Below, in pieces: positions 33,153 to 43,812 of a stretch of DNA of 64,000 nt. The translations under genes were made by a program, and so were the position numbers. The DNA is taken from assembly GCA_022410635.1 (NCBI GenBank), contig JAJVDF010000297.1:174404-238403 (forward strand), read 5' to 3'. How positions within the stretch are numbered: the first letter of the stretch is position 1; every line of letters starts with the position of its first letter. The stretch comes from Tretioscincus oriximinensis (taxonomy: Eukaryota > Chordata > Lepidosauria > Squamata > Gymnophthalmidae). Under the pieces are notes generated by a model. That model was not told where the DNA came from, searched no databases, and saw only the letters and a list, made by a program, of their open reading frames with translations.

Positions 33153-35200
33153 GTGATAATTCTGTGTTGAATTCTCCCATTACTGCCATGGTTACATTGA
33201 TGGCCATTAAGTGTCTCTGCAGATACCTGTTTTGTTTTAGTTCTACTGGAGTCAGTGTCAGGAGAACTCGGTACTAATGGCTTTGATGTGAAGTGGGATA
33301 TTTGGCAGAAATTAACTACTGATTTATGAGGTTGTCTTCCCCAAACAACTCAATCCTGAATTCCATCCATGCCATGTAAGAGCTCCCCTATCAAAATATT
33401 TTTTGGAAAATCTGGTCAGTTCCTCAGACCATTATAATATTAACAACTTGCATTTACTGCACTGTACAAATCTTGTGGCTCAGCTGTCCCCTTCCCCTCT
33501 TTTTGCTATTATATTTTGTTGCTTCCTAGCTTGCAAATTTCAGCTTCTGAAACTGGCAGCCTAAACTGAGTTTTAACCAAACCAAAATGATGCTATTGAA
33601 TTATGTGCTATTTTTGTCCTTTTAAAACATACCAGCCAAAGGACATTTTTAATCTTTTTTCTTTTGTAAAAACGGAATATCATTCCAGACAGAAAAATAT
33701 ATTTCTGCATATAGTTTGAAGTAGAGTGCAAATAATATTTACTGTAATTATTATTAGCAAAACCAGCTACAGTATAAAATCACAGTATGTTGCAGAATGT
33801 TTAAGAAGTGCAGGTATAAGAGCAGAGTTACAAGTGGAAACTTCCTGGCAAACTTTGTCAAATCGAGAGAAAGTTGTGTTTGAGCTTTTCATTCCCCACC
33901 TCTGCATGGCACTAACCATAATCCCATAGGATTCCAAGTCCTGCATTTCTCCCACTGTAAATACCTAGAGGAAAAAACAGAATTAGGAATCAACAAAACA
34001 GATTTAAATCCACTTTGCTCCCTCCCTCCCCCCCCCGGCTTCCCTGCCCCATTATTGCCTCATTTCAGTGGGCTTTCAGGACATGGAATTAGAGCGGCCA
34101 CCATGAATGCTCACTTGGTGAGTGCAGATGATGTGGCTTTTTTCTTTAAGTCCCTGGTTCTGTACAAGCTTCCATGACTAAAAACAGATAGTGACCCTTG
34201 GGGCCGGTAACTTTTGGAGATTCTTCTTTGCCAGAAGAGCCCCAAGGGTATGACTGGACTAGGCTCTGATTAGACAGCTTGCTGTTCAGCTGGCACACAT
34301 GGCAAAACAGTTGCCAGAGTGGTATGATGTCCACACACAGGATCAGGCATGAAAAGGCAAGAATTCACCTAGGATTTGAACCAAGACATGCATAGTCAGC
34401 TGAGATTTGAGGCAAGACATGTGCACTGCAGCTTCGACATATGAAGGGAGGGGAAAGCGTCGGGATATAATACAACAGAAATACAATTCTCTATTGAAAT
34501 GTCAGCTCCTCATCGGGTAATGCAGAATCATGAGGACAGACAGGTAACTGGGTTATTCTAGATTTTTTTTAAAATACCAGATTTAAACAGCTCATGGAGA
34601 CGGAGCCTGACTGTACTTGCATAGTAGTTCTTCCCCCACTTTCTAGGTTTTTCATTCACTCTTTTTGTATCTTTGGTGGCAAATTCAAGTATGACAGCTG
34701 TTTCTCACTAGAAATTTGTCAAATCAGTAGTACATGCTCTGGGAGGGTTGAACAGCTAATATTCAGAACAATCCCTCCTGCTGGTTCTAGGATTCAGTTC
34801 AGAACCCCACAAACTACTCCAGTTTGAGTCGAACCAGCTCTTGGTTCAGCAATATTTTTTACCTTTTAAGGGGTCTTTTAAACGATTTTAATATTAACAA
34901 ATTGGTTTGACAAATCACAGAATTGAATTGAGGTTTGTATCAAACTGGTTTGTTGCTTTAGTAGCTCAAAAACCATACTGCAAAATTGAGGTTTATGCAC
35001 ATTCCTCTGACGCTATTGTATTGCTAATGCTATTTCATCATTAAGTACAAAATTGAGAGTTTCTAGTTGTTAAACGCTATTTCCTCACTGCAGTGGCAAG
35101 GTTAGGGTTTGCAGCTCTTCCATCATTACTAAGACATTGTTTTTGTATTTGATACAGTTGTTTTCAATAAAACTATTTATCTGGAACAGTTCCAAAGTGC
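33153..35200. other. Stretch without recognised genes
   Basis: About 2 kb with no ORF over 77 codons and no repeat I can name. A C-run lies at 34030-34036. Confidence 0.5.
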
Positions 35201-35895
35201 CTGTTTAGCACTTGACCTTATTCCATTCCAGAAAATTGTGTGTTCTCCACAAGCCATTCCAGGCTAGCAACAGTCCATGCATGCCATGGCCTGCTGTACT
35301 AGACCAATATGGCATGTGAACCACTTTCTGGAATAAGGCAAGGCTAAATGTGAGTTATGCCTAAGTCTCCCCTACCCAAGTTCTTTTAAACTTAATTGTC
35401 ATATTTTAAAAATCACAATTCAAATTTGAGATTAAATAAACTACATATAATGTGAAAAACCTTTGGAGATATTTTTGCAACACTTATAAATCATAGCAAT
35501 GGAGCTAGCAGCACTTTGAGACTAACTTGAGAAAAGTGGTTGGCATAAGCTTTCGTAGACAGGTCTACTTCCTCAGATGCCTCAGACCTGTCTACGAAAG
35601 CTTATGCCAACCACTTTTCTCAAGTTAGTCTCAAAGTGCTGCTAGCTCCTTTGCTGGACTTTCTGCTAGACTAACACGGCTATTTCTCTGAAATTATAAA
35701 TCATAGTCAATCCAGTTATGAAAATCATGACCAGTATGGTAACTGGGAGGAACAAAGGCTTGATTTGCACTTGGCTTAATTTTGTTCTAGAAAGTGCTCT
35801 AAGATACCTGCTGTTCATATGCCATTCCAAGCTAGCAGAGGCCCTATGCAGGTGATAGCCCTGGATAACATGCGGACAGCAGGTCCTTTAAACCA
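35201..35895. repeat. Two related palindromic segments around an inverted dimer
   Basis: 35205-35350 and 35765-35890 share words (CATTCCAGGCTAGCAACAG with CATTCCAAGCTAGCAGAGG; CTTATTCCATTCCAGAAAAT with GTTCTAGAAAGTGCT; GGAATAAGGCAAGGC with GGAATTAAATAAGGCAAA) and each is partly self-complementary. They look like two copies of a small unclassified repeat on either side of the dimer at 35500-35690. Confidence 0.4.
35500..35690. repeat. Head-to-head inverted dimer, hammerhead-like core repeat
   Basis: The left arm (about 35507-35579, minus orientation) and right arm (about 35584-35656, plus orientation) are near-perfect reverse complements: GCTAGCAGCACTTTGAGACT...CATAAGCTTTCGTAGACAGG on the left, CCTGTCTACGAAAGCTTATG...AGTCTCAAAGTGCTGCTAGC on the right. 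They are separated by only a few bases. The right arm continues into TAGACTAACACGGCTATTTC. The unit contains CTGAGGA, a 5-bp stem with a 4-nt loop, then GAAA. The class is uncertain; I suspect a Penelope-like element terminus. Confidence 0.75.
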
Positions 35896-36494
35896 TTTTA
35901 TGGAATTAAATAAGGCAAATTACATAGTTTCCTATTAAAGACTTCATCTTATCCCATTGTGATAATAGGTTCAGATAATTCAAATCACCACATGTCAGAT
36001 TCCCAACATGTCAAGGTCTTTCCTCTATATTTCATCATGGACTTGAAGAGTCTTTAGCAAACTTTTCCTCCTCCCCTCAATTTTTGAAAGAAGTGACTTA
36101 ATTATTATGCAGATTGCATCTGCTAGCTTGAGTGTAACCTTAGACATCTATGCATTTGGAATTTCTACCCACAAACAACTGTGCTGTATTTAGATATGGG
36201 AGGCTCAATCTAGCTATTTTAAAAACAAGGAAAGTTGATTTGATGATGGCACTGTAATTATTGTATGAAAGATGGTTGCTCATTTGAGCCTGCCTTACAA
36301 AAGACATTGAGAGGCAGGTGAGACATAATAATATCTTTATAGAAGGCATACCTAGATTTAAAATCAGTTAGAGTGACAGCATAATTGTACAATAGGCACA
36401 GCAACAGAACTGTTGAATTTAGTAGGCTTGCCTATTTTTAAAGCTGATTTTGGTTTTGCCCTTTTAAGATGATATATAGAAAGAAGGTTTTCAG
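35896..36494. other. No feature recognised
   Basis: About 600 bp of AT-rich sequence with no coding or repeat signature that I can name. Confidence 0.5.
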
Positions 36495-36700
36495 CTTAAA
36501 GAAAAAGAGGCAGTTTTTATACCCAGCTTTTCTCAAAAATAAAAACATAACCTTTAATTTTGCTCTCCATAACAGACACTTTGGGTAGTATGTTGAGCTG
36601 AGAGAGCTCTGAAGAATTGACTAGCCCAAGGTCACCCAGCTGGGGACTTCTGTTACACTATATAAAAGTCTGTTACACTAACCACTAAAAAGATACCCTT
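36495..36700 (-). mobile_element. tRNA-type SINE copy, minus strand
   Basis: Read on the minus strand: TAGTGGTTAGTGTAACAG (head with B-box-like region), CCCAGCTGGGTGACCTTGGG, CTAGTCAATTCTTCAGAGCT, CTCTCAGCTCAACATACTAC, and the tail GAAAAGCTGGGTATAAAAAC. The order is head, body, tail of the squamate SINE whose body is also at 24790. The words TCTGTTACACTA occur twice near the head (about 36649 and 36669), a small local duplication. Confidence 0.72.
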
Positions 36701-37749
36701 CTACCATTTAAGGGCCACCTCTCCTGCTTGTTCTTGGAAGCTAACAGGATGAGGCCATGTTAGTATAAAAATGACACTAACTGCATGGGAATGCAGGTGC
36801 TATAAATTAAATTGGGAAGCAAAACAAAAGCCAGAGAACTAGTCGCACAGTCCATTATTTTCAGGCTTAATTGAAAATAACTATTGTTCTGGTGTTTCAT
36901 CTCACTTGCCATAAACATCTGATTATTCATGATTTCATCGTGTTCTGTTGGTCAGCTAGTCTCTTTGCTGGCTTACAAGAAGGTCTATGGGAAAGAACCT
37001 AGACCTGTAGATCTTCAGAATCAAAAGAAGAAGGTGAAGGAACTTCTGATTGGTTCCCCTTCAACTTCATTGCCTCCTGTTTGGGCAGCACAAGCTAGTA
37101 GGAGGTGAGAGGGAAATGACAAGAAGTGCCCTTGTCTTCTGCTTTTGCATTCAAGGCTGCCACCATCAACCTCAGAAGCAAAAGACGGAAATGAAGGAAG
37201 GGTGTGTGAGCTGCTGGAAAATGGGAGGGGGGTTAGCAAGGACTGCAATGGGTGTCACTCTTCCATGCGCCTCCCCAAAAGAAACCTGAGATAGTTGCCC
37301 CTCCCACATCTCTGTGACATTATTTCATTCATCCGTTCTCCTTTTCTCATTCATCCTCCCTCCTTCCCAACTGATGTTGGATAGTTAAAGGCCTTTAGCA
37401 GCCGAGATTTCCAATATTTGTCCTATTTCCTGTTGACCACTCTAATTGCAGGCAATGCTCCGTTTTAATTGGAGGCCCTTCCTCCAGCCAATCGGATAAT
37501 TACACAAATATCACATCCACAGTTGTCACTGTGTGCTGCAGTTGCAACTATGGACTGTCATATTATTGCAGCAGTGATTCAAGGATTATAATTCCTTGTA
37601 ATTATATNGATTAAGGTAATTTCCTTGATTCATGGGTCTCCTCGCATATAAGTGAATGAAGCCAAATACAGCAGGATTATTGGAAAAAGCACATTCCTAT
37701 GGAGAAAGATATGAACAATGAATTGCTATGTGTAAGATGCAGGGAGAAT
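36701..37749. other. No gene recognised
   Basis: About 1 kb. Two overlapping ORFs of 75-79 codons on opposite strands at 37021-37289 have no domain. The 37440-37600 stretch is less AT-rich and has no repeat signature I know, so it could be unique sequence. Confidence 0.45.
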
Positions 37750-37825
37750 AAGATGGCCAGAAAGAAAGAAATAAAGAAAGGAAGAGAAGGAGCAGGAGGA
37801 GAGGAAGAAGGTAGAAGAAGTCTCC
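37750..37825 (+). repeat. Purine-only GA-rich tract
   Basis: About 75 bases almost entirely A and G (AGAAAGAAAGAAATAAAGAA, GGAAGAGAAGGAGCAGGAGG, AGAGGAAGAAGGTAGAAGAA). It is a simple repeat able to form triplex DNA in principle. Confidence 0.7.
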
Positions 37826-38099
37826 TACACTTTTAAAGGTTGTATAAAAGAGGAAAAATTCATCAGATTTCATTCATGCAGACAACGGTTTCTATTTCTA
37901 GAACATTACTACAGTGAAAGGCTATTGCACTTTTCATTTGTCCATCCCAGTGAGGCAGAAGAAAACTGAATGAAACCTTCCGCTATTACCCCTGAGCAAC
38001 AGTGGCTTTTCTGTTTGCAAAACTCAGATCCATTCACTGAGTGCTTCTTTTTCCATGCAGGACGTGGTGCAATCTGACTCCTGCATAACGCTGAAAAGA

Positions 38100-38160
38100 C
38101 ATTATTTATTTATGCACTGCTTTCCATGATGGAAATTTCAAAATGGTTTGTGTAAACATG
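38100..38160 (-). repeat. Possible L2/SINE 3' tail, minus strand
   Basis: ATTATTTATTTATGCACTGC followed by TTTCAAAATGGTTTGTG resembles the complement of an AAAT tail plus a diverged GCCGCTTTG end. Weak. Confidence 0.3.
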
Positions 38161-38539
38161 GGTGAAACCGTCAGCTACATGCAAGCATAATTCAAAATAG
38201 TGGGTAGTGAAACAAAAACAAGATAAATGATTCACAGTGGGAAGGCTTGAATGCCAAGAAGTCAGTTACAGGGATATCAGACGGGGAGCAATGGTATCGT
38301 TACCAAGAAAGTCCAACTGTAAGTTACTGTAAGATGATGCTGAGTAATCTATTGTACAAGCACAGAATCCCTTGTAATAGTCTCGTTGGTCTGTGACAAG
38401 AGAGGTGATCTTTTACTTAGCCTCCTTTTCAACTGAACAGTATTTCAGATTATATCTTGGAATAGAGGCCTGTCATTTGTATGCTAGTGGAAACTATAGC
38501 AAACCTCAGAAAAAAGGAGGTACTATGTACCTTGCCCAG
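38161..38539. other. No feature recognised
   Basis: About 380 bp of non-coding sequence with no repeat signature that I can name. Confidence 0.45.
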
Positions 38540-38812
38540 CCTAGGGTTTCTTCCTCATGGTCCTGATTTTGTTCCTTTTCCTCATAGCTCCTCACTTCTG
38601 GAACCTTCTCTCTACTTATCTCTGCTCTATCTCATCGCTTACCACTTTCAAGTCTCTTCTAAAGACCTGCTTGTTTTCCAGGGCCTTTGATATCACAAAT
38701 TAACTTTTATTTTAATTGACTTCTTATTATTTTGATGTTTTAATTTCAATGTTTATATATTATTCATTTTTATTATTGTGTTAGTTTTACTCATTGTATT
38801 TTTATATGTCCA
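38540..38812 (+). mobile_element. Decayed L2 LINE C-terminus and 3' UTR
   Basis: CTGGAACCTTCTCTCTACTT, CTTACCACTTTCAAGTCTC, TTCTAAAGACCTGCTTGTTT, TCCAGGGCCTTTGA align with the end of the intact L2 frame at 57238-57336, which encodes LWNSLPSEAR and RRLVKTYLFTRAF. A T-rich UTR (TTTTAATTGACTTCTTATTA) follows. It is an old copy with the frame lost. Confidence 0.55.
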
Positions 38813-38814
38813 GG

Positions 38815-39030
38815 AACGGGGTGCTGTAGACTAATAGGAGAAAGGTAAGTGGCATGAGCATTCATAGACGCACCTACTTCTTCAGATTTATCCTCTATGT
38901 ATCTTCAGCATCTGAAGAAGTAGATATGTCTACGAAAAGCTTATGCCACCTACCTTTCTCCTGTCAATCTCCATGTGCTACAAGCCCTCTAAGACTACTA
39001 GTATACTTAGACTAACATGACTTTTTTCAA
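38815..39030. repeat. Second inverted dimer of the hammerhead-like repeat
   Basis: The left arm (about 38821-38888) reads GTGCTGTAGACTAATAGGAG, AAAGGTAAGTGGCATGAGCA, TTCATAGACGCACCTACTTC, TTCAGAT. The right arm (about 38909-38985) reads CATCTGAAGAAGTAGATATG, TCTACGAAAAGCTTATGCCA, CCTACCTTTCTCCTGTCAAT. The arms are opposed with a spacer of about 20 bp. The right arm continues to TAGACTAACATGACTTTTTT, like the tail at 35670. It has the same architecture as 35500-35690 but diverged. Confidence 0.7.
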
Positions 39031-40019
39031 AAATATTTTATATGAATACTGTACACCACCAAGTATATTGATGGCACTTTATAAAATAGTAATATTAAGA
39101 AGAAAAGAAGACGAAGAAGAAATGAGATCTGTACAGAAAGGCCCTTTGTGTCAATTATCTGATGTGTCAGTGGGCAACCAGCAGAGTGGGTGACTATGAC
39201 ATGACTCAACTCCTCATCAGATATATCTGATTGGTTGCTGTCTTCCTTGCAGGCCCCAGCCATGATGGATTTCCTTGTCATAAAANACTATTTCCATTGT
39301 TCTGTGCTCTTTTTAACCAGGTCTGCTTTTGGTGCTAAGAGCTCATTGTGTTCTTGCTTCTGAGTTCTTGCCCTGTTCACCCTGTATTAATAAGCCAAAT
39401 TGAACAAAGATGCAGAAAGCATAGCAAGATCAGTTCTTTAATGCACCAATGTGTTGTGGATGTGTAATTTTGAACCATTTAGCAGAAAAGCCAAGTATAA
39501 AAATGAAAATGTTGTGTCACTAGNTGGTTGCTGGTTTACCAAATCCCTCCCTTGGAGCTTCCAATTCTTATTTATGCTTTTAGGACCATCTTAATCATAT
39601 TTTAAAGATTAAGATACAACCAGAAGGGAAGATAATGCATATCCAACTGGACCTTCTGGAACTATAATTACTAAAACTACCAACTACCCAAAACCTGCAG
39701 TGAAATAATTATCANTAAAATCCCAGTTGCACATCCTCCAGTAATTCTGAATCAAGAGGAGACTTTTTGAAATAGTTCCCTTCTTTGTAGACATCTCAGT
39801 GGTGGTTGACCTTTAGCTACATGTCTCATATGTACATCAATTTACACAATTTCCAGTGGAGGAGATTCACTGTTGAAATAAATGGCACTAACAGGCCAGA
39901 AGTTCCTACAGTTGAGAAGTGGTTTCCATCTTTTATCTCCTCCAGAATTCATCAGTTTTACCGATAATATAAGATTAATATAAGTAATATAATTTTACTG
40001 CTAATATATTAAGAGTGCT
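39031..40019. other. No gene recognised
   Basis: About 1 kb of AT-rich sequence with short ORFs and several n positions. Confidence 0.5.
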
Positions 40020-40170
40020 TAATATAGAGCAAGTCTGGTCTTGTGGTTAGAGTGTCAGACTCTTGATAATCTCTCAGTTTGATTTTGCATTCTTATGTGA
40101 AGCTAGCTAACCAAAGCTCCTCAGAGCTTTCTCAATCATGTCCACTTAAAGTGTCTGTTGTGAAGAGAAC
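40020..40170 (+). mobile_element. Diverged SINE, plus strand
   Basis: GTCTTGTGGTTAGAGTGTCA, GACTCTTGATAATCTCTCAG, GTTTGATTTTGCATTC resemble the tRNA-derived head (GTGGTTAGAGTGTCGGACT in family members, with the following GGTTCRAnnC B box diverged). CCTCAGAGCTTTCTCAATC and TGTCTGTTGTGAAGAGAAC follow as body. It is 5' complete but mutated, with no clear tail. Confidence 0.55.
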
Positions 40171-41408
40171 AACATTCTGTTTGCAGTGGATTAAGGTTTG
40201 GCTTGTTGCATAACCTTTGATCAAGTTGTACACCCAGGTGTAAGTGCGTATCTTGACTGGCATCTGTGCGCTGTGGGTTTTAGGCATAGTATTTAGATGT
40301 TTTGGCAATGCCCTAATAGTAAATCCTTTTGGAAATGACTGTGCCTTGTCCCTTTCAATACAGGTTCCTACTGTCCATTGACTCACCTTTAGGTCAATAT
40401 TATCTATTTATTAAAATAAAAACATCTTCATTTCTCTTGATGTCAGACTACTGCTGAGAGTGGTGGACAATCATCGTAGCTTNTTCTTTCTCCACACCTT
40501 CCCTAAGGCAAATTGGCTCTTCTGNTGATAGGTTTCATTGCTGGGAAGAAGTCCTCCCTAGCTTTCTCTTTCTTCTCAGCTCTCCTCAGGAATATGAATA
40601 TCTGAGTATAAAAGAAGTGCAAACAGCAGGAGAATGGGGCTTCCCAGACCTTGGCATGTATCTCAAGGCTTTTATACCCTATGGTATGGAACTGGGTATA
40701 TGTTAAATATAGCCTTTTGCAAATGATCTTGGAAATTCCATATACAAATGAGGTGATTATAAAGAGACTCGGATTAGAAATGAGATTGTAATGATAAAGA
40801 TAAAACTGCAAACAAAATGGCAAAAATATATTTCTGTTCTCTATTTCACTGTTGCTGGGGATTGAAGATGTGATGCAGGACAACTCCCTATGGAAATAGT
40901 GGAAGGTTTTAAAACTAAGGGACAGATTGTAAGAAGCATTGTTATCATTTAGAATCATGCCCAGTCTAGAATAGATCAGGCAGGATCAAACATTTCAGAG
41001 ATTCTGGTTACAAATTAAATCTTTATCTGGATTCCCATGTATGCCAAGGCTAAAAAGCAATCTGGCCTCATTGCCAGACTATGTGATTTATTATTAATAA
41101 ATTATAAAAAGGGTTCAGGAGGTCAAAAATCTTTGTAGAGCAATAATTAAATCATGCCATTGATAGAAAGGATTGGACAAGGGTAATGATAATAAAGAAT
41201 AAAATAAACATCTGTGGGTACATCCACATGCTGGTTATTTCCCATTTTCCTAGTACTAGGATGGTGTGATTGTCACATGGTTTGGATTTTAAGAAACATG
41301 GGGAAAAACAGCTACTATAGCACTTTTTCCTGGGGCATACAGCTCTGTGCCATCATAACTAGCACAACATGCATGCACGGTTGCCGAATCTGGGAATTCN
41401 ACACAGGT
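40171..41408. other. No gene recognised
   Basis: About 1.2 kb. A 151-codon minus ORF (40958-40503) has no domain, includes n codons and reads like translated AT-rich non-coding DNA. Confidence 0.45.
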
Positions 41409-41416
41409 CACATGTA

Positions 41417-41974
41417 TAGGCTGACCAGATTCCACCTTTTTTGGGGGGGAAACCCGGTTTTCGGGTGTCTATCCTGCCCTCCCGGGGGTGGGGGGTGGGG
41501 GCATCATTTCCCCGGTTTTTGCTGAGGAAATTTTTTTTTAAAAAAAAACATTTTTTGAAAAAAAATTCACTGCAGCACCACTAGGGGGCTCTGGCATCTG
41601 GGACCAGCTCCTGAAAGCACCCTCCCCTCAGTAAAAAAAAAAATTCTCACATACTTCAAAACTTTCTCGCACACTTCAAAATATATATATATATTTAATT
41701 GCTGCACCACTACTAGGGGGNTCTGGCAATTGGGGCCAGCTTCTGAAGGCACCTTCCCCTCTGTAAAAAATAAAAAAAATCTGATCTACTCCAAAAATTC
41801 TCAGTTTAAAAATTCTCGCACACTTAAAAATATTCTCACATGCTTCACCGATTTCTCGGGTGGGAATTTTGGAAGGGAATGCATGTTGGTGGGTAATTTG
41901 CATATTTATGAATATGCAAATTAGCATTAATATTAATTACCCCAGTTTGGGTCTTAGAAAATCTGGTCAGTCTA
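41417..41974. mobile_element. hAT-type element, TAGGCTGACC family, long copy D
   Basis: Left end TAGGCTGACCAGATTCCACC, right end AAATCTGGTCAGTCTA, with a perfect 8-bp duplication CACATGTA (41409-41416 and 41975-41982). It is about three times the length of copies A and B. The extra interior holds a tandem pair of about 130-bp units: CTGCAGCACCACTAGGGGGC...CTCCCCTCAGTAAAAA from 41571 and CTGCACCACTACTAGGGGGN...TTCCCCTCTGTAAAAAA from 41702, each followed by TTCTCACATRCTTC and TTCTCGCACACTT words. This longer form may be closer to the parental element from which the short hairpin MITEs were deleted. No transposase coding is visible. Confidence 0.82.
41578..41589 (+). promoter_or_regulatory. CTCF-like motif inside hAT element
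   Basis: CCACTAGGGGGC fits the published CTCF core consensus CCASYAGRKGGC at all twelve positions. A second, imperfect version (CTACTAGGGGGN) lies in the next tandem unit at 41710-41721. Binding is not shown by sequence alone. Confidence 0.4.
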
Positions 41975-42269
41975 CACATGTACAATGACACAGATCCAGG
42001 AATTTTGTGCTGGTGAAATCCCTGGATGTCCAGCCCCAGATATCGGTGACAGTTAAAGTAACATATTCTTAGGGCTGCTGCTGTGTTATGGACAGTGGAA
42101 AGAACATTGGGATAGTATGATGATAGTTTGCAGTGATATGGAGGCATGCATCTGGATGCACCCTAAGTGTGAGACACAAAATCCGAAGTAACATATTACC
42201 CCTCAGTAAAACACTCTCAGACTGATGTTGGAGCAGCTTTTACGGACATATTGGTATATGATGGCAATA

Positions 42270-42600
42270 TGAGAAAGTTGAGAGGTTCTGGGAAAAAAGC
42301 AACAGAGCAAGTGGCTGAAATGAATATACCATTGTATTCATGGCATTATTTATTGGAAACAATAGTAATCTACAAAACAAACAACTGAGAAAAACTATGA
42401 TTGATGCTGCTCAATTTGCAGTTGCTGGCAAATGGAAAAATACCAGGAGACTAACAATAGAACAATAGTAAGAGAAACTCTGGGAAATATTCTTGGACAA
42501 ATATTTTCCAATTATGATAGAAAGGATTTATGGAACTGATGAGAGACAGAAGATTAGAGCTGTGTGGCAATCTTAAATTGTAGGTGAGGTCACCATGGAT
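42270..42600 (+). mobile_element. L1 ORF2 C-terminal fragment
   Basis: The plus strand translates to LRKTMIDAAQFAVAGKWKNT, RRLTIEQ, then after a stop KLWEIFLDKYFPIMIERIYG. This matches the L1 ORF2 end (xAAxxxIAxxWKxxxxPTIxxWxxKLWE). Stops interrupt the frame at about 42465. Upstream GTAACATATTACCCCTCAG may be more of the same element. It is a dead fragment. Confidence 0.7.
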
Positions 42601-42744
42601 AAAATTTTGGGTTTGATATTCATGCTGAATAGAATAGGATAAATGTGTGGAATATGCATTGCTCAGTAACAGCAATGTAATGATAGAACTTTTTTGTGCT
42701 CCGTCATTTGCCATAGAGTACAGTATATTTGCCATGTAACTGTT

Positions 42745-42934
42745 CCCTTTTTTTAAAAAAATATTTTTATTTTATTTTAAACAAACATATCAATAATCAT
42801 ACATATACAAAATACAAAAGAAAAAACAAAATTAAGAGGACATCACAGAAAAAGATACAAAACAACAAAAGAACACACCCCTTATCTACTTCCCCCATCC
42901 CCCAGGATATATATCTAGATGGTAAGGAAAAAAA
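42745..42934 (-). mobile_element. Possible L1 3' UTR, minus strand
   Basis: A T-run (CCTTTTTTTAAAAAAATATT, TTTATTTTATTTTAAACAAA) followed by CAATAATCATACATATACAA and CACCCCTTATCTACTTCCCC. The arrangement mirrors the L1 3' ends at 11646 and 54600 (poly(T), AT-rich, then CCCTCCC-type sequence). It ends abruptly at the CR1 start at 42935. Confidence 0.4.
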
Positions 42935-43812
42935 GAATTGGGGCAAAGAACCCAAAACTACTCCTACCACCTGATGGGAACCAAGCTTTCTGTGACCGAG
43001 CAAGAAAAGGATCTTGGGGTGTTAGTGGACAATTCAATGAAAATGTCAACCCAGTGTGCAGCAGCAGCAAAAAAGGCAAATTCCATGTTGGGAATAATTA
43101 GGAAAGGAATCGAAAATAAGTCAGCAAATGTTGTTTTGCCTCTTTATAAATCTGTGGTGAGGCCACATTTGGAATACTGTGTTCAATTCTGGTCACCACA
43201 TNNNNNNNNNNNNNNNNNNNNNNNNNNNNNNNNNNNNNNNNNNNNNNNNNNNNNNNNNNNNNNNNNNNNNNNNNNNNNNNNNNNNNNNNNNNNNNNNNNN
43301 NNNNNNNNNNNNNNNNNNNNNNNNNNNNNNNNNNNNNNNNNNNNNNNNNNNNNNNNNNNNNNNNNNNNNNNNNNNNNNNNNNNNNNNNNNNNNNNNNNNN
43401 NNNNNNNNNNNNNNNNNNNNNNNNNNNNNNNNNNNNNNNNNNNNNNNNNNNNNNNNNNNNNNNNNNNNNNNNNNNNNNNNNNNNNNNNNNNNNNNNNNNN
43501 NNNNNNNNNNNNNNNNNNNNNNNNNNNNNNNNNNNNNNNNNNNNNNNNNNNNNNNNNNNNNNNNNNNNNNNCACTAAGGGTATAAATGGATACTAAGATA
43601 GTTGTCTGTATGTAGCCTCCGGGATGGAGCAACAGGCAGGACTCTTGAAATACCATTTGCAGGGAGTCACGAACAGGAGCAGCATATTTTGCTTTCCTCT
43701 GTTCGGACTGCCCAGGTGCATCTGGTGGGCCTCTGTGTGACACAGAATGCTGGACTCGATGGGCTGTGGCCTGATCCAGTATGGCTCTTCTTATGTTCTT
43801 ATGTTCTTATCT
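42935..43812 (+). mobile_element. CR1 LINE 3' part, spanning an assembly gap
   Basis: 42938-43200 translates to the CR1 ORF2 C-terminus: GQRTQNYSYHLMGTKLSVTE, KDLGVLVDNSMKMSTQCAAA, KKANSMLGIIRKGIENK, LPLYKSVVRPHLEYCVQFWS. The frame is open up to the gap. After the gap, 43572-43812 is the 3' UTR (GGGATGGAGCAACAGGCAGG, CACAGAATGCTGGACTCGAT) ending TTCTTATGTTCTTATGTTCTTAT. It is the cleanest CR1 copy here, 5'-truncated at 42935. Confidence 0.92.
43202..43571. other. Assembly gap (370 n)
   Basis: A run of n within the CR1 copy. The missing part should be the end of ORF2 and the start of the UTR. Open frames drawn across it are meaningless. Confidence 0.99.

Noticed and set aside
40503..40958. 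151-codon minus-strand ORF
   Set aside because: Composition is that of translated AT-rich DNA, with n codons and no recognisable motif.
43098..43743. ORFs of 132-215 codons across 43.1-43.7 kb
   Set aside because: They run through 370 unknown bases. Only the left end (CR1 ORF2) is real.
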